In this document: positions 24,942-32,985 of the stretch, piece by piece
Numbering within the stretch: position 1 is the stretch's first letter
How the letters are laid out: each line of letters begins with the position of its first letter
The notes under the pieces: model-generated
What the model was told of the DNA's origin: nothing
What the model saw: the letters and a program-made list of their open reading frames with translations, nothing else
Database searches by the model: none
Position numbers and translations under genes: made by a program
NCBI GenBank assembly: GCA_963579025.1
Contig: CAUZFZ010000121.1
Location: 1-32,985, forward strand
Source of the DNA: CAUZFZ01 sp963579025
Lineage (GTDB): Bacteria > Planctomycetota > Planctomycetia > Planctomycetales > Planctomycetaceae
Reading direction: 5' to 3'
DNA: 32,985 nucleotides

Positions 24942-25610
24942 ATGATCGATAACAATCGCCGGTTCATTACCGTGGGAATTGTGGAACCTCAGGAAGCCAC
25001 GCAATTCGCCGTCTCGACAATGCTCGGTAAGCAGGCCGAGTACGAAGTCTGTGGCATCGAGAACGACGGTGAACGCGGATTGCGGATGCTGATTGATCAG
25101 CGTCCGCGTGTGGCCGTCGTCGAAATCGACCTCGATGGACGCAGCGGCTTTGAAGTCGCCAGCGATCTGGGAATGCGGCAGCGAGACACTCGTGTGCTGT
25201 TCTATACCGCGACCATGCCGGACATCTACATCGAACAGGCCTTACGTTCGAAGGCGGCCGGGTATGTCCTCAAGACCGACTCTCTGGCCAGCCTGCTGAC
25301 GGGAATCCAGGCGGTCGCCAATGGCGATTCGTACTTTTCGGATCGCATCCGCGAACGGTTGTCTCTTGACCCTGCCACGGGACAGTTGAGTGCCCGGTTC
25401 GAAAGCCGAATGTCGCGACTCAGCGATCGCCAGCTCGAAGTGTTGCGCAACCTTGCGTTTGGCATGAGCGTCAAAGATGTCGCCCGCCGGATGCATATCT
25501 CGGTCAAGTCGGTCGACAGCCACAAGTATCGGATCATGCAATCGCTGGGCATCCACGATCGCGTCGATCTGGCGCGCTACGCGATCCGCGAAGGTCTCGT
25601 CTGTCCGTAG
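24942..25610 (+). CDS. LuxR-type response regulator with atypical receiver domain
   Basis: A 222-residue NarL/LuxR-type protein with a receiver (about 8-125) and a C-terminal LuxR helix-turn-helix (LSDRQLEVLRNLAFGMSVKD to the HISVKSVDSHKYRIM recognition helix). An ungapped comparison with NarL puts E61 (VVEIDLDGRSG) at the phosphoacceptor Asp site and V14-E15 at the N-terminal Asp-Asp pair, while the conserved Lys is present (K111, GYVLKTDS). This suggests a receiver regulated without normal phosphorylation, or a permanently active one; D63 could still be used. The ATG at 24942 is preferred to a GTG at 24873. No histidine kinase is adjacent. Confidence 0.87.
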   Translation: MIDNNRRFITVGIVEPQEATQFAVSTMLGKQAEYEVCGIENDGERGLRMLIDQRPRVAVVEIDLDGRSGFEVASDLGMRQRDTRVLFYTATMPDIYIEQALRSKAAGYVLKTDSLASLLTGIQAVANGDSYFSDRIRERLSLDPATGQLSARFESRMSRLSDRQLEVLRNLAFGMSVKDVARRMHISVKSVDSHKYRIMQSLGIHDRVDLARYAIREGLVCP

Positions 25611-25673
25611 GCTGTCCGGGTAATGGCGGCGGCAATCTCTCAGTCCATCGAACCCCTGCCGAAGGACTCGGTC

Positions 25674-26105
25674 ATGAGTCAGCGACACGACTACTGCACG
25701 ATTTGTCCGGAATGCGAATCCCGCATGCCTCTGACGCTGTCAGCCCAACTTCAGGCGGGCCGCACCGGAACGAGTTGCGTGTGTCCATCATCGGAATGCG
25801 AGCATGAATGGGTCTGCATTCAGGAGTGGATCTTCCGCGACGCCCAGACATCGCCAGCAAACGCCATGAGACAGCCGGACACGATTGCCCTGCAGTCGCC
25901 GCCGGCCAGCGTGGCACCCGCACGAATGCCTCTCCCGACATATCAGCCACCTCAACCGACCCCACTGCCGCAGACGCCATCGGCGGCTCCCATGGCCGAC
26001 CATGCGCAACAGTCGTCCGTGCCGGCTCCGCACGCGTGGAGCTGGGAACTGGTCACCCAGCATCAGCATGCCCCGCGACCGGACCACAACGCCTTCGGCT
26101 CATGA
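25674..26105 (+). CDS. Small protein with zinc-ribbon-like N-terminus and Pro/Gln-rich tail
   Basis: I do not recognise this 143-residue protein. The N-terminus has cysteines in pairs, CTICPEC at 8-14 and CVCPSSECEHEW further on, in a spacing suited to a zinc ribbon. The C-terminal half is rich in Pro, Ala and Gln (PLPTYQPPQPTPLPQTP), probably disordered. AAGGA 7 nt before the ATG at 25674 favours this start; the frame extends to an ATG at 25623 with no SD. It follows the response regulator by 63 bp and may share its transcript. Function unknown. Confidence 0.6.
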   Translation: MSQRHDYCTICPECESRMPLTLSAQLQAGRTGTSCVCPSSECEHEWVCIQEWIFRDAQTSPANAMRQPDTIALQSPPASVAPARMPLPTYQPPQPTPLPQTPSAAPMADHAQQSSVPAPHAWSWELVTQHQHAPRPDHNAFGS

Positions 26106-26175
26106 CGTGCGGCTCGCCGGGACGAATCCACACCGCAAGAGTCAACAAAGCAATCAACCGACTTGACAGCCGCCA

Positions 26176-26222
26176 CCTCCAGCAGTTTTCCTCCGTGAAT
26201 CCTGACCCGATTCTGCTGGAGG
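26176..26222 (+). promoter_or_regulatory. 10-bp stem that would mask the SD of the M28 peptidase gene
   Basis: CCTCCAGCAG at 26176-26185 and CTGCTGGAGG at 26213-26222 are perfect complements separated by 27 nt. The right arm contains GGAGG, the SD of the gene that starts at 26232 (9-nt spacing). A transcript including both arms could hide the ribosome site. A perfect -35 hexamer TTGACA lies at 26163-26168, 17 nt before a poor -10 (TTTTCC); if that promoter is used, the left arm would not be transcribed. Confidence 0.5.
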
Positions 26223-26231
26223 ATTCGCGAG

Positions 26232-28226
26232 ATGATGCGTTCACGATTGCTGCTGGTCTTGACTGTTCCAACTGCCCTGCTGGCGTTTCGCCATGGCATT
26301 GACGCCGCCGATCTCACCGGGACTCCACAAAGCCGGCTGCTGAACGACGTCAAGTACCTGTCCGACGACAAGCTGGAAGGCCGCGGCGTCGGAACTGATG
26401 GACTCGACGAAGCCGCTAAGTTTGTTCGAGACGAGTTCAGGAAAGCTGGGCTCGATGTGACCGCCGTCGACGGCGGCGCGTTTCAGACCTTCACGATGGT
26501 CACCGGATCCGAGCTGCTCGAAAAGAACACGCTGACATTCTCTGGCCCCGACAGCAAACAGATCACATTCGAGGTCGGCAAGGACGTCAACGTGTGCTCG
26601 TTCGGTGGCAACGGTGAATTCTCCGGGGAAATCGTGTTCGGCGGTTACGGCATCAATGCGAAGGATGTCCCCTATCAGGACTTCGAAGGCGTCGACCTGA
26701 AAGGCAAGACCGTCATCATCATGCGACGGAATCCTCAGCAGGAAAATGCGAAGAGCAAATTCGCAGTCGCGCATGGCATCTCTCGGCACGCCGATCTGAA
26801 ATCGAAGGTCAGTGTGTGTCGTTCGGCAGGCGCGGCCGCGATCATTTTCGTGAGTGATCCGCATACCGCGCACTCCGAAGCCGAGAAGGCGATCGACCGA
26901 GCCAACACGGCTGTCATCAAGGCCGCACGCGAGATCGCAAAGCTTGAAGCAACCGACGAAGGCTACGTGGAAGCACGCGAGTCTTTGAAGAAAGGCCTCG
27001 ATCGAGTCAACAAGGCTCACGGAGACGCGCACACTGGCGGATTCGACCCGCTGATGAAGTTTGGCTACGCCGGCAACGGAAAAGACAATTCTTCGCCGAT
27101 CCTGCACCTGACGCAGGCGAAGTGCAACGAGTTACTGAAGGCAGCCCTCAACAAGACTCTGAGCGACCTGCAAGCAGAAATCGACTCGGATCTGAAGCCG
27201 CGAACGCAGACACTCAAGGACTGGACGGTCAGCGGACAGACAAGCATCAAGCGCGTCCGCACGGACGTCAGCAACGTCATCGGCGTCCTGGAAGGCGAAG
27301 GCCCGCTGGCGGACGAGACGATCGTTGTCGGGGCGCACTACGACCACGTCGGTCTCGGCGGAAGTGGGTCGCTGGCGCCAGGTTCGACCGATGTCCACAA
27401 CGGTGCCGACGACAATGGTTCCGGGACAGTCGCATTGCTGGAAGTCGCCCGGCAACTCGCCGCACGCGAACAGCCGCTGCCCCGCCGAGTGGTCTTCATC
27501 GCGTTCACGGCAGAGGAACTCGGACTGATCGGTTCCGCGAAGTACGTGGCCGAGCCAGTCTTCCCGCTTGAGAAGACCATCGCCATGTACAACATGGACA
27601 TGGTCGGTCGGCTGCGCGAGAACAAGCTGACCATCTTTGGAGTCGGCACAGCTCCGACGTTCAAGGCCGATGTCACTCGACTCGGCGAAGCCCGCGAATT
27701 CAAACTCTCGCTGAAACCGGAAGGCTTTGGACCGAGCGACCAATCGTCGTTCTACGCGAAGAAAATCCCTGTGCTGCACTTCTTTACAGGCACGCACAGC
27801 GATTACCACCGACCGGGAGACGACTGGGAAAAACTCAACGTCAACGGCATCAATCGAATTGTCGAGCTGGTTGAAGACGTCGTTATCCACACGGCGGAAA
27901 CACAGAAGCCGCCCGAGTATCTGGCAATCACGGCCCGCGCCGCCATGCAGCGATCTGGCAGTCGACCCTACTTCGGCAGCATTCCGGACTTCGGCAGCGA
28001 TAAGGATGGCTACGCGATTACCGGTGTCGCCCCGAAAAGTCCCGCCCAAAAAGCCGGCCTGCTGGGAGGTGACCACATCATCCAGTTCGGCAAGCACAAG
28101 GTCACGGACCTCAACGACTTCGACCTCGCATTGCGGAACTTTGGTGCCGGAGACGAAGTCGAAGTCACCGTCATGCGCGACGGCGAGAAGGTCAAACTGA
28201 AAGTCACACTGGCCAAGCCAAAATGA
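26232..28226 (+). CDS. Secreted M28 zinc peptidase with PA insert and C-terminal PDZ domain
   Basis: A 664-residue protein with a signal peptide (about 1-25), an N-terminal region, a PA-like insert (about 110-250), an M28 peptidase core and a PDZ domain (about 585-660; GYAITGVAPKSPAQKAGL). The zinc ligands are all seen: H369 (GAHYDH), D393 (NGADDNGSG), E428-E429 (TAEELG), D456 (NMDMVGR) and H526 (SDYHRPGDD). It is probably an extracytoplasmic aminopeptidase. GGAGG lies 9 nt before the first of two ATGs (26232). A long middle stretch rich in charged residues (about 215-345) is probably helical. It is followed by 396 bp without a clear gene. Confidence 0.92.
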   Translation: MMRSRLLLVLTVPTALLAFRHGIDAADLTGTPQSRLLNDVKYLSDDKLEGRGVGTDGLDEAAKFVRDEFRKAGLDVTAVDGGAFQTFTMVTGSELLEKNTLTFSGPDSKQITFEVGKDVNVCSFGGNGEFSGEIVFGGYGINAKDVPYQDFEGVDLKGKTVIIMRRNPQQENAKSKFAVAHGISRHADLKSKVSVCRSAGAAAIIFVSDPHTAHSEAEKAIDRANTAVIKAAREIAKLEATDEGYVEARESLKKGLDRVNKAHGDAHTGGFDPLMKFGYAGNGKDNSSPILHLTQAKCNELLKAALNKTLSDLQAEIDSDLKPRTQTLKDWTVSGQTSIKRVRTDVSNVIGVLEGEGPLADETIVVGAHYDHVGLGGSGSLAPGSTDVHNGADDNGSGTVALLEVARQLAAREQPLPRRVVFIAFTAEELGLIGSAKYVAEPVFPLEKTIAMYNMDMVGRLRENKLTIFGVGTAPTFKADVTRLGEAREFKLSLKPEGFGPSDQSSFYAKKIPVLHFFTGTHSDYHRPGDDWEKLNVNGINRIVELVEDVVIHTAETQKPPEYLAITARAAMQRSGSRPYFGSIPDFGSDKDGYAITGVAPKSPAQKAGLLGGDHIIQFGKHKVTDLNDFDLALRNFGAGDEVEVTVMRDGEKVKLKVTLAKPK

Positions 28227-28622
28227 CTGTCCAGGCAGCGGCAGCAGTCAGGAACTTGGGACAACAATCCGACCGGTATCGGATGTCGAAAACCTGTCGC
28301 GCTGCTGCGCAATCCGGATGAATTCTGGCTCATGTGTCAGCAGTTGAGCTCCGCCGGCAAAATCTGCTGACAATGCGCGACAACTAGCCACTCCAGCTTG
28401 ACGATCCGCCAACGTCTTTTCGACACGGTGTCGGGCTGGTTGTTGATCCGTAACCTGTTGCATATCATACGGTTCCTGCATCGAGGACATGATTCTCGAC
28501 GCGCAGCACCGTCGCCTTACTACTACTACTGTTTAAGATCTCTTAAGTAGAGCAAATGGAGCAACTTTCCGGGTTCTTCCGTCGCTTCCGTGACCCGGTC
28601 GTTCAATTCTCAGGATCATGCC
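28227..28622. other. 396-bp spacer before dnaN
   Basis: No well-supported gene. An 80-codon minus-strand frame (28490-28248) is open, and its C-terminal part, AQLLTHEPEFIRIAQQ, faintly resembles the end of a PIN toxin; it has no SD and lacks the rest of the domain, so it is at best a relic. The right end holds a TAC-triplet tract and a palindrome listed separately. The dnaN promoter must also be here. Confidence 0.5.
28517..28546 (+). promoter_or_regulatory. TAC-triplet tract and AT-rich palindrome, possible origin element
   Basis: TTACTACTACTACT at 28517-28530 is followed by TTAAGA-TC-TCTTAA (28533-28546). Tandem CTA/TTA triplets beside an AT-rich stretch are the layout of DnaA-trio elements in bacterial origins, and the gene that follows is dnaN. 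A GC-rich stretch precedes the tract. I see no exact DnaA box nearby; the only one found, TTATCCACA, is 630 bp upstream within the peptidase gene. So this is suggestive only. Confidence 0.35.
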
Positions 28623-29735
28623 ATGCAACTGAAATGTCATCGCCCGTCTCTTCTCAGTGCTCTCCAGATTGTCAGTGGTGTTGTCCCGTCGCGAACTCCA
28701 CGTGAAGTCCTCAAGAATGTGAAACTGCAGCTCGAGGGCGGTAAGGCAACGCTCATCGGAACTGACCAGGAAGTCGGGATTCGACATGAAGTCGAGAATG
28801 TTCAAACCGATTCCGCCGGTGAAGTCCTGCTGCCCACCAACCGGGTCATCTCGATACTCCGCGAACTGCAGGACGACGAAGTCACACTGGAAGCAACCGA
28901 TCGGTCCATCGAGGTCAAAGGCGGACACAGTCAGTTTGAGTTATCGACTGAAGACCCCGCCGAGTTCCCGCCGGTCGCTGCATTCGAAGACGAGAACTAC
29001 TTCACGATCGCGGCCAACACCTTTCGTGAGATGATCAAGCGGACGATCTTTGCCACTGACGTCGAAAGCACGCGGTACGCACTTGGCGGGGTGCAGATGG
29101 AACTCAACCCGGAGAAAGCGACTCTGGCCGCCACCGACAGCCGCCGCCTGGCTGTCGTCAATGCACCTTGCCAGGTGGTTGGCGAAGTCAATGTCGAGAC
29201 GACGAAGCCTGTCATCCCGTCCAAGGCCATGCAGCTGATCGAACGATCGCTGCCGGATTCTGATGAACCCGCGATGATCGCGATTCGTACGAACGACGTG
29301 CTTGTGAAGTGTGGCGGTTCGACAATTTACAGTCGTTTGGTTGAGGGTCGATTTCCGGATTACAACCGGGTGATTCCAGCCGACTCGAAGTCGCGTGTGG
29401 AACTTGTCGTCAGTCCGTTCTATTCCGCCGTCCGGCAGGCACAGATCGTGACCAACGAGGAGAGCCGTGGTGTTGACTTCACGTTCAAGGATGGGCTGCT
29501 CAGCCTGACGAGTCGAGCTGCTGATGTCGGACAGTCGAACGTCGAACTGCCGATCTCCTTTGACGCTGAGCCGGTCACGATCACATTCGACCCGAAATTC
29601 GTTGCCGACTTCCTGCGGATTCTGAACAGCGCAGATTCGATCCGACTGAACCTGATTGACGCTGAAAGCCCCGCGGTGTTCGTCACACAGGACGGTTACC
29701 GCTACGTGATCATGCCGCTGTCACGCGATCAGTAG
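28623..29735 (+). CDS. dnaN: DNA polymerase III sliding clamp (beta subunit)
   Basis: A 370-residue protein of normal length for the ring-shaped processivity clamp. Typical features are the start MQLKCHRPSLLSALQIVSGV, VLKNVKLQLEGGKATLIGTD, FTIAANTFREMIKRTIFA, ALGGVQMELNPEKATLAATD, then SRLVEGRFPDYNRVIP, and the end YRYVIMPLSRDQ. The ATG at 28623 fits the family start; a GTG at 28590 also opens the frame and would add eleven residues. AGGA lies 9-10 nt before. It is followed by dciA and gyrB, as is common near a chromosome origin. Confidence 0.97.
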   Translation: MQLKCHRPSLLSALQIVSGVVPSRTPREVLKNVKLQLEGGKATLIGTDQEVGIRHEVENVQTDSAGEVLLPTNRVISILRELQDDEVTLEATDRSIEVKGGHSQFELSTEDPAEFPPVAAFEDENYFTIAANTFREMIKRTIFATDVESTRYALGGVQMELNPEKATLAATDSRRLAVVNAPCQVVGEVNVETTKPVIPSKAMQLIERSLPDSDEPAMIAIRTNDVLVKCGGSTIYSRLVEGRFPDYNRVIPADSKSRVELVVSPFYSAVRQAQIVTNEESRGVDFTFKDGLLSLTSRAADVGQSNVELPISFDAEPVTITFDPKFVADFLRILNSADSIRLNLIDAESPAVFVTQDGYRYVIMPLSRDQ

Positions 29736-29790
29736 GATGACGGGCGCATCGTCCGTCGTGCGAAAGTCGAGGAGTCTTTAAGCGACCCGG

Positions 29791-30114
29791 ATGTCCGAAC
29801 CACAACATCTTTCAGCAGCCCTTTCCGAACTCATTGCCCGTCGCGGACTGGCGCGGGTTCAGGGCAATGCACAGCTCGCAGCTGCCTGGAATCGTGCTGC
29901 CGGGGAACGAATCGCGGGACACACTAAGGTTCTAGGTCTCAACCGCAGCGTGCTGGAGATCGGAGTTGCTAACGCGGCATTAATGAACGAACTGGTCTCG
30001 TTTCATGCTGCGGCCCTCCTGGAGAAACTGCGAGTCGAATACTCAGAGCAAAGCATTCGCGACCTGCGATTCCGTTTGAGGACGGATCTGCCGCAGACGG
30101 CGCGATCTTCATAA
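29791..30114 (+). CDS. dciA: DciA-like DUF721 protein
   Basis: A 107-residue DUF721 protein, the family of DciA, which helps load the replicative helicase in bacteria lacking DnaC. Segments such as AWNRAAGERIAGHTKVLGLN, then SVLEIGVANAALMNELVSFH and IRDLRFRLRTD match it. The C-terminal tail typical of many DciA proteins is short. It lies 55 bp after dnaN and 69 bp before gyrB, the position held by recF in many bacteria. A GAGGAG occurs about 15 nt upstream, too far to be a clear SD. Confidence 0.85.
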   Translation: MSEPQHLSAALSELIARRGLARVQGNAQLAAAWNRAAGERIAGHTKVLGLNRSVLEIGVANAALMNELVSFHAAALLEKLRVEYSEQSIRDLRFRLRTDLPQTARSS

Positions 30115-30183
30115 ACAGCAGGCCGACAGAGGACCGGTATCACGAACGACCGGTCCTTTCCCGTGGACAGAATTGAAAATCTT

Positions 30184-32685
30184 ATGAGCACAGACGGACA
30201 GACGACTCCGGCAGCGGCCGACGAATATGGCGAAGGTCAGATCCGCGCCCTCGAAGGAGTTGAGGGCATCCGAACGCGGCCAGCAATGTACATCGGCGAC
30301 ACCACAGGTCGCGGACTGCATCACCTGGTGTACGAGGTCGTCGACAACAGCATCGACGAAGCCGTCAACAAGCATGCGACGACAATCTCTGTGAAGATCA
30401 ATGCCGACGGTTCGGTCACCTGCCGGGACGACGGGCGGGGGATTCCTGTCGGTCCGATGGCAGATATGGACAACCGCCCGGCTCTCGAAGTCGTTCTCAC
30501 GGAGATACACGCTGGTGGCAAATTCGACCGAACCAGTGGATACAAGACAGGGACCGGTGGTCTGCACGGCGTAGGAATTACAGCGGTCAACGCCCTGAGT
30601 GAATGGCTCGAAGCAGAAGTACGTCGCGAGGGTCACGTCTGGACGATGGACTTCGCCCGCGGAATTGTCAGTACCAAAGGGCTGCACAAACTGGGAGCCA
30701 GTGAGACAACTGGAACAAAGATCACGTTCAAGCCGGACGGGCAGATCTTCCCGGACACGTCGTTTAACTACGACACTGTGGCCCGCCGTATGCAGGAGCT
30801 GGCGTTTCTAAATGCTGGTGTCCGCATCCGTATTCGCGACGAGCGCACTGACCAGAAAGATGAGTATTTCTATGAGCTGGGTCTGATCGAGTTTGTGCAG
30901 CATCTCAATCGAACCGAGGACGCGCTGTTTTCCCAAATCATTCATATTCAGGGTGTCATGCCCAGTGATGATGGCGAAGTCGAAGTGGATGTGGCTTTGC
31001 AATACACCGCTGGAACGACGGAGAACATTCGGACGTTTGCCAACAACATCACGAACCTTGAAGGCGGCGTGCATCTGAGCGGATTTCGTGGAGCATTGAC
31101 GCGCGCAGTCAACACATATGGGAAAAACTCGAATCTGTTTAAGGACTTCACACCGTCGGGCGATGACCTGCGTGAAGGGCTGACAGCCATCATTGCTGTG
31201 CGCGTTCCGGACCCTCAGTTCGAGGGCCAGACAAAAACGAAGCTTGGTAACAGCGAAGTCGAAGGCCTTGTGCTATCCGTTGTTCACCAGGGTTTAACGA
31301 AGTACTTCGAAGAGAATCCGCAAGTTGCGAAACTGGTTTGCCAGAAGGGCATCCTTGCCGCGGAAGCCCGCGAAGCGGCTCGCAAAGCGCGCGAACAGGT
31401 GCAACGTAAAGGCGCTCTGACAACCGGTGGTTTGCCCGAGAAACTCCGAGATTGCCGCAGCCGTGAACTCGATATCACCGAGCTGTATCTGGTGGAAGGT
31501 GATTCGGCCGGCGGGTCCGCGGACACAGGTCGCGATTCGAATACTCAGGCAATCATGCCGCTGCGTGGCAAGATTCTGAATGTTGAGAAAGCGCAGACGA
31601 TCAAAGTTCTGGGCAATACCGAGATTTCAAACATCTTCAAAGCAGTTGGTGTTCCACCCGGTGCTCAGCTTGAAGACGTTGAGAAGCGGCGTTACGGCAA
31701 GATCATCCTTATGACAGACGCCGACGTGGACGGCAGCCACATCCGGACGCTGTTGTTGACGTTTCTTTTCCGGCACATGCGTAAGCTTGTCGAGCACGGT
31801 TGCATATACATCGCTCAACCGCCGTTGTATCGCGTTCAAAAGAAGAAACAGAAACGTTACGTCGATACACACGAAAGCATGATGAACGAGCTGCTGGAAC
31901 TCGGACTTGATGGCAGCAGTGTCCGAGCCAGGGAGGATGGTGCGGTCTTCGAAGGCGACAATATGCGAAAGCTCGCCGACCTGATCGGAGAACTCGAAGA
32001 GCCATTTGGAACGATGGAACGTCGAGGCATTGATCTGCGTCGACTCGCGAACACATGTTTGACTGACGACGGACACGTGTGTCGCTATCGAGTCTTTCTG
32101 GGACGCGTGGAACATTGGTTTGCGACCACTGAAGAACTCGACGCATTCGTGGCTGCCGAAGAACAAAAGCGCGGTGGCGAACTGCTAGTTGCTGACGAGG
32201 TGACAGTTGACCCGGATGCGACAACCGACGACGCGGACGAATCATCCGATGAACATCTTCAGGTTCAGGATCTGCACGAAGTCCGCACGATTAACGATGT
32301 CCTTCGCCAGTTGAAAGACTACGGCGTCAAGATGAACGACCTGGTACCCGCCGCCAATCGCAACGGGGAACCGTGGTTTCCATTTGAGATCAACAATGAC
32401 GACGGGATCACGCGTATGACCAGTCTGCGCGACCTGTTACCAACACTGCGTAAACTGGGCGAACGCGGCTTGCGGATCACGCGCTTCAAGGGTCTGGGCG
32501 AAATGGACCCCGACGAGTTGTGGGAAACCAGTATGGACCCGGAGCAGCGACTGTTGCTCCAAGTCACAATGGAAGACGGCGCAGCCGCGGACGAAATCTT
32601 CCGCGTCCTGATGGGAGACCACGTGGAGCCCCGACGCGAATTCATCGAGAAACACGCATTGGACGTGACTGATCTGGACGTTTAA
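30184..32685 (+). CDS. gyrB: DNA gyrase subunit B
   Basis: An 833-residue ATP-driven subunit of DNA gyrase. The GHKL ATPase has VYEVVDNSIDEAV, DDGRGIPV and KTGTGGLHGVGITAVNAL; the TOPRIM domain has LYLVEGDSAGGSADTGRD and TDADVDGSHIRTLLL; the C-terminal tail has RFKGLGEMDPDELWETSMDP. In the TOPRIM loop, most GyrB proteins read SAKxGR, whereas this has SADTGR. An insert of roughly 170 residues, including an acidic linker (TTDDADESSDEH), resembles the insert of E. coli GyrB in placement. The ATG at 30184 is chosen; a GTG at 30163 also opens the frame. Neither has a clear SD. Confidence 0.96.
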   Translation: MSTDGQTTPAAADEYGEGQIRALEGVEGIRTRPAMYIGDTTGRGLHHLVYEVVDNSIDEAVNKHATTISVKINADGSVTCRDDGRGIPVGPMADMDNRPALEVVLTEIHAGGKFDRTSGYKTGTGGLHGVGITAVNALSEWLEAEVRREGHVWTMDFARGIVSTKGLHKLGASETTGTKITFKPDGQIFPDTSFNYDTVARRMQELAFLNAGVRIRIRDERTDQKDEYFYELGLIEFVQHLNRTEDALFSQIIHIQGVMPSDDGEVEVDVALQYTAGTTENIRTFANNITNLEGGVHLSGFRGALTRAVNTYGKNSNLFKDFTPSGDDLREGLTAIIAVRVPDPQFEGQTKTKLGNSEVEGLVLSVVHQGLTKYFEENPQVAKLVCQKGILAAEAREAARKAREQVQRKGALTTGGLPEKLRDCRSRELDITELYLVEGDSAGGSADTGRDSNTQAIMPLRGKILNVEKAQTIKVLGNTEISNIFKAVGVPPGAQLEDVEKRRYGKIILMTDADVDGSHIRTLLLTFLFRHMRKLVEHGCIYIAQPPLYRVQKKKQKRYVDTHESMMNELLELGLDGSSVRAREDGAVFEGDNMRKLADLIGELEEPFGTMERRGIDLRRLANTCLTDDGHVCRYRVFLGRVEHWFATTEELDAFVAAEEQKRGGELLVADEVTVDPDATTDDADESSDEHLQVQDLHEVRTINDVLRQLKDYGVKMNDLVPAANRNGEPWFPFEINNDDGITRMTSLRDLLPTLRKLGERGLRITRFKGLGEMDPDELWETSMDPEQRLLLQVTMEDGAAADEIFRVLMGDHVEPRREFIEKHALDVTDLDV

Positions 32686-32821
32686 CCCGGACTTGAAGCG
32701 GTTGGGGCAGCAAGGGATTGCGATTAAGCCCTGTTTTTCAAGGTTTGGTGGGATTCCGGGGGCGCGGGAGTTTGCGCGAGTTCTGGCTGGCGGACAGCGG
32801 GCGGACGATTCCGGGGCGGCG

Positions 32822-32985
32822 TCAGGCCGCGACCTCGAGCAGGTCCAGAACGTGACGCTGCAGGGGCGTCGACTCCGTGAGCTGAGGGAACTCCGTGCCG
32901 CTTGAGGTCAGGGCGATGCGGTGTCGCGACAGAGTCGCAAGATCCATCAGCAGATCCTGGAAGCTCTGGACCGGATGCCCGGCCG
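32822..32985 (-). CDS. Transposase C-terminus cut by window edge (IS1634/IS4-like)
   Basis: The minus-strand frame entering from the right edge reads HPVQSFQDLLMDLATLSRHR to STPLQRHVLDLLEV and stops at TGA 32824-32822. This pattern of LLxDLATxxRxR, then a TPLQxxxLDLL end, is common at the C-terminus of IS4/IS1634-type transposases. Only 54 codons are visible, so the assignment is tentative. The 136 bp between it and the gyrB stop hold no gene; a weak AGGG/CCCT pairing with a short T-run (32716-32742) might act as a gyrB terminator. Confidence 0.55.
   Translation of the reverse strand, partial: AGHPVQSFQDLLMDLATLSRHRIALTSSGTEFPQLTESTPLQRHVLDLLEVAA

Noticed and set aside
27883..27891. Exact DnaA box TTATCCACA
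   Set aside because: A single 9-mer within peptidase coding sequence, 630 bp from the AT-rich tract; one site is weak evidence for an origin.
26241..28097. Two minus-strand frames of 288 and 321 codons opposite the M28 peptidase
   Set aside because: Antisense shadows; all zinc ligands and domains read in the plus-strand frame.
32716..32742. AGGG…CCCTGTTTTT as a gyrB terminator
   Set aside because: Only a 4-bp stem with a 12-nt loop; too weak to list as a terminator.

Overview
The window looks like chromosome from a member of the Planctomycetota. The clearest signs are the PSCyt1/DUF1549/DUF1553 (PSD1) cytochrome-type protein, two DUF1501 proteins with twin-arginine-type leaders, a VIT–vWA secreted protein, and GC-rich coding with weak or variable Shine-Dalgarno (SD) sites. 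No rRNA or tRNA gene was seen, so the assignment rests on protein families alone.

Positions 1-12900 are an accessory island: a complete type I-E CRISPR-Cas system on the minus strand, in the order WYL regulator, small coupled ORF, cas3, cas8e (cse1), cse2, cas7e, cas5e, cas6e, [toxin-antitoxin insert on the plus strand], cas1, cas2, then a CRISPR array of 10 identical 29-nt repeats and 9 spacers. Mobile DNA lies at both ends: the start of an IS3-type transposase at 1-64 next to the last visible spacer, and a decayed IS630-type transposase at 12375-12856 upstream of the regulator. Unusual points are (i) the array begins 1 nt after the cas2 stop, so there is no separate leader; (ii) an antitoxin/PIN-toxin module, duplicated with the first toxin broken, sits antisense between cas6e and cas1; (iii) a 76-codon ORF between regulator and cas3 resembles the start of a Cas3 HD domain; (iv) cas1 and cas2 overlap by 116 nt.

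Positions 13119-26105 hold envelope, secretory and signalling genes: a secreted VIT–vWA protein, an FMN-dependent glutamate-synthase-like oxidoreductase, a divergent PSD1 / DUF1501-DUF1501 cluster with three consecutive palindromes in its shared control region, a PPP-type phosphatase, an atypical LuxR-type response regulator whose phosphoacceptor position reads Glu, and a small zinc-ribbon-like protein.

Positions 26232-32685 hold a secreted M28 peptidase with a C-terminal PDZ domain, whose ribosome binding site can pair into a 10-bp stem, and then the replication cluster dnaN – dciA (DUF721) – gyrB. The spacer before dnaN carries a TAC-triplet tract plus an AT-rich palindrome that could be an origin element. 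The window ends in the C-terminus of a minus-strand transposase.

All calls come from reading the sequence and remembered family features. No database search was run.
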